From Candidatus Thiodiazotropha sp. (ex Codakia rugifera) (GTDB lineage Bacteria > Pseudomonadota > Gammaproteobacteria > Chromatiales > Chromatiaceae), in assembly GCA_025656675.1 (NCBI GenBank), contig JAHXHN010000002.1:1-64000 (forward strand): 64,000 nt of DNA, read 5' to 3'. The notes beneath the pieces are model-generated. The model was not told the origin of the DNA. It saw nothing but the letters and a program-made list of their open reading frames with translations, and ran no database searches. Below, one piece after another: positions 62,857 through 64,000 of this stretch (position 1 is its first letter; the number at the start of each line of letters is the position of its first letter). A program made the position numbers and the translations under genes.

Positions 62857-64000
62857 AAACACCCCGATTCCAACATCTCTCCGGCATCGATCAATGGCAA
62901 CACTGTGATTTCGAGAACCTGCAGTTGCATCTACCAACCGCCAGCGTTCAGCTCGCCACACGTGAGCAGGTCGATGGCATAACCGAAGGGCTGCGGATGC
63001 CTGATGCTGAATTTCACGAACTACGCCAATTGCGTGGCGGAGCGCAGTATATATGCTGCCCGCCAGATCACTGCACAACCGGATACACACTGTTGGCCGA
63101 TTCCAACTCTGATCTGCTTTGGTCAGCAGACGGCGGCTGGCGATCGCTGACAGTTCCGGCCGTTGATTCCTCCAATCATGCCTCCGATTCCAACACGACT
63201 CGCTTCGACAACCTTGCCACTGCTGGCAAGGGTCGCTTGTTCGATCAACCCGCCAGTCTGTCGGCGGATCCCTTCGGACGCCTCTGGCTACTGGAAAGAG
63301 GTGTGCAGCGCATTCGTCTGCTGGCGGCGGAGGATCTGCGTCAGCTGGCAATAATGTCACCGCCTGGCAATGCCCACTTCGACGATCTGGCCGCCTGCAG
63401 TTGGGGTTTGCTGGCCTGTGATGTCGATAACGGCCAGCTTTGGCGCCAGGCCTACGGTGGCGAGTGGGAATGCGTCGATATCGGTAGCGACGAGCGTGTT
63501 CCAATTGCTGTCAGCGGTCATCCAGAGGGGCCTGCAGTGGCACTGATGCGTGAGACCGACACTGAGGCTGTACATGGTCTGTTGCGCTTGACGGCTATCG
63601 ATATCACAACCTTCGATATCACCGATCTCGACGATCCCCTGCATCTGTTGCTGGCCGAGCCGGAGCGTCTTTACATAGGCGAGGCACAACCGGATGCCGA
63701 ACGGCCGACAGTTTTCATCTTCAGCAGCTACCTGCTCGAGGCAACGCGACTGGCAGTCGAGGAGCAGTGGGAGTCACGCGGCTTCGACAGTCGGGGACTA
63801 TTCGTCGGCGCCGACTGTCGCGTTTGGGCCACCACTGCAGCGGCTGCCCGCCCCCTGACCCCGGCGACCGCTGATCGGGTCATTACCGGTCAGGTCGAAT
63901 CCTTTGCACTGGATTCAGAAGCGATTGCCTGTCAGTGGCACCGGGTCTTCATCGATGCCTGCCTGCCGCCAGGCACTCAGCTGGAAGTCAGTGTGCGCTG
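62853..64000 (+). CDS. Baseplate or tail protein, incomplete at the window edge
   Basis: Open from ATG 62853 to the end of the window (382 codons so far, no stop). It begins MKTPRFQHLSGIDQWQ; several strand patterns such as DPFGRLWLLERGVQRIRLL and CSWGLLACDVDNGQLWRQ suggest beta-propeller-like blades, as in eCIS tail proteins with NHL-type repeats (function not known). The position after J is where Pvc12-like wedge proteins and tail fibres lie. ORF start is uncertain because a TTG 17 codons upstream is also in frame. Confidence 0.75.
   Translation, partial: MKTPRFQHLSGIDQWQHCDFENLQLHLPTASVQLATREQVDGITEGLRMPDAEFHELRQLRGGAQYICCPPDHCTTGYTLLADSNSDLLWSADGGWRSLTVPAVDSSNHASDSNTTRFDNLATAGKGRLFDQPASLSADPFGRLWLLERGVQRIRLLAAEDLRQLAIMSPPGNAHFDDLAACSWGLLACDVDNGQLWRQAYGGEWECVDIGSDERVPIAVSGHPEGPAVALMRETDTEAVHGLLRLTAIDITTFDITDLDDPLHLLLAEPERLYIGEAQPDAERPTVFIFSSYLLEATRLAVEEQWESRGFDSRGLFVGADCRVWATTAAAARPLTPATADRVITGQVESFALDSEAIACQWHRVFIDACLPPGTQLEVSVR

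Noticed and set aside
1..64000. CRISPR arrays, tRNA and rRNA genes
   Set aside because: No regularly spaced direct repeats of 24-40 nt and no cloverleaf or rRNA sequence noticed on reading through; a dedicated search could still find a divergent tRNA.

Overview
The window reads as the chromosome of a gammaproteobacterium that is probably a respiratory, sulfur-oxidizer-like marine or sediment organism. This is inference from gene content: a Chromatiales-like xseA/guaBA neighbourhood, an Fnr-type regulator with a NarX/PilJ-type sensor module, cytochrome P460, an Mrp-type antiporter, bufferin genes and much c-di-GMP signalling. GC content is moderate. Many insertion-sequence remnants and toxin-antitoxin pairs show that several stretches are accessory DNA. 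No rRNA, tRNA or CRISPR was seen.

Layout. 1-620: one integron gene cassette whose 5' end and attC R'' box are exact complements. 1.0-3.2 kb: an Fnr-family regulator and a two-domain PilJ/NarX-type periplasmic protein preceded by an Fnr-like box. 3.5-7.6 kb (minus strand): an iron operon behind a Fur box (small Cys-rich protein, LbtU-type porin, HemP, polyferredoxin membrane protein, P19/FetP). 8.2-13.2 kb: a GlyGly-CTERM surface protein, a CBS protein, a helix-hairpin-helix protein and an aldehyde dehydrogenase. 13.3-21.6 kb: xseA, a large periplasmic-sensor GGDEF-EAL protein, guaB and guaA. 21.7-23.6 kb: a decayed IS91 element beside a beheaded gene. 23.6-31.0 kb (minus): a nine-gene Mrp/Mnh-type antiporter operon. 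31.2-33.4 kb (minus): a MarR regulator with a C-terminal Cys cluster and a thioredoxin/cytochrome P460/redoxin operon; the two promoters share a near-identical operator. 33.6-35.4 kb: two toxin-antitoxin pairs, the second fused into a broken glucokinase gene. 35.6-41.6 kb: a type Vd patatin autotransporter, an IS200/IS605 element, and a diguanylate cyclase divergent from a porin/PBP-like pair. 41.9-44.9 kb: an IS110 remnant and a bufABC bufferin (copper-binding RiPP) operon.

45.6-64.0 kb is the most striking region: an extracellular-type contractile injection system (eCIS, phage-tail-like) that runs off the right edge. It has two sheaths, two tubes, a tube-initiator-like protein, gpD and gpV spike/hub proteins, a gp25 wedge, a baseplate J protein, and an unrecognised 833-residue protein with a C-terminal membrane segment. 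A sigma-54 activator with a degenerate receiver is encoded just upstream. Between the two lie three copies of ACCCGGCnGGGT spaced exactly 20 bp apart and a near-consensus -24/-12 promoter, so the whole cluster looks like a single sigma-54-controlled unit.
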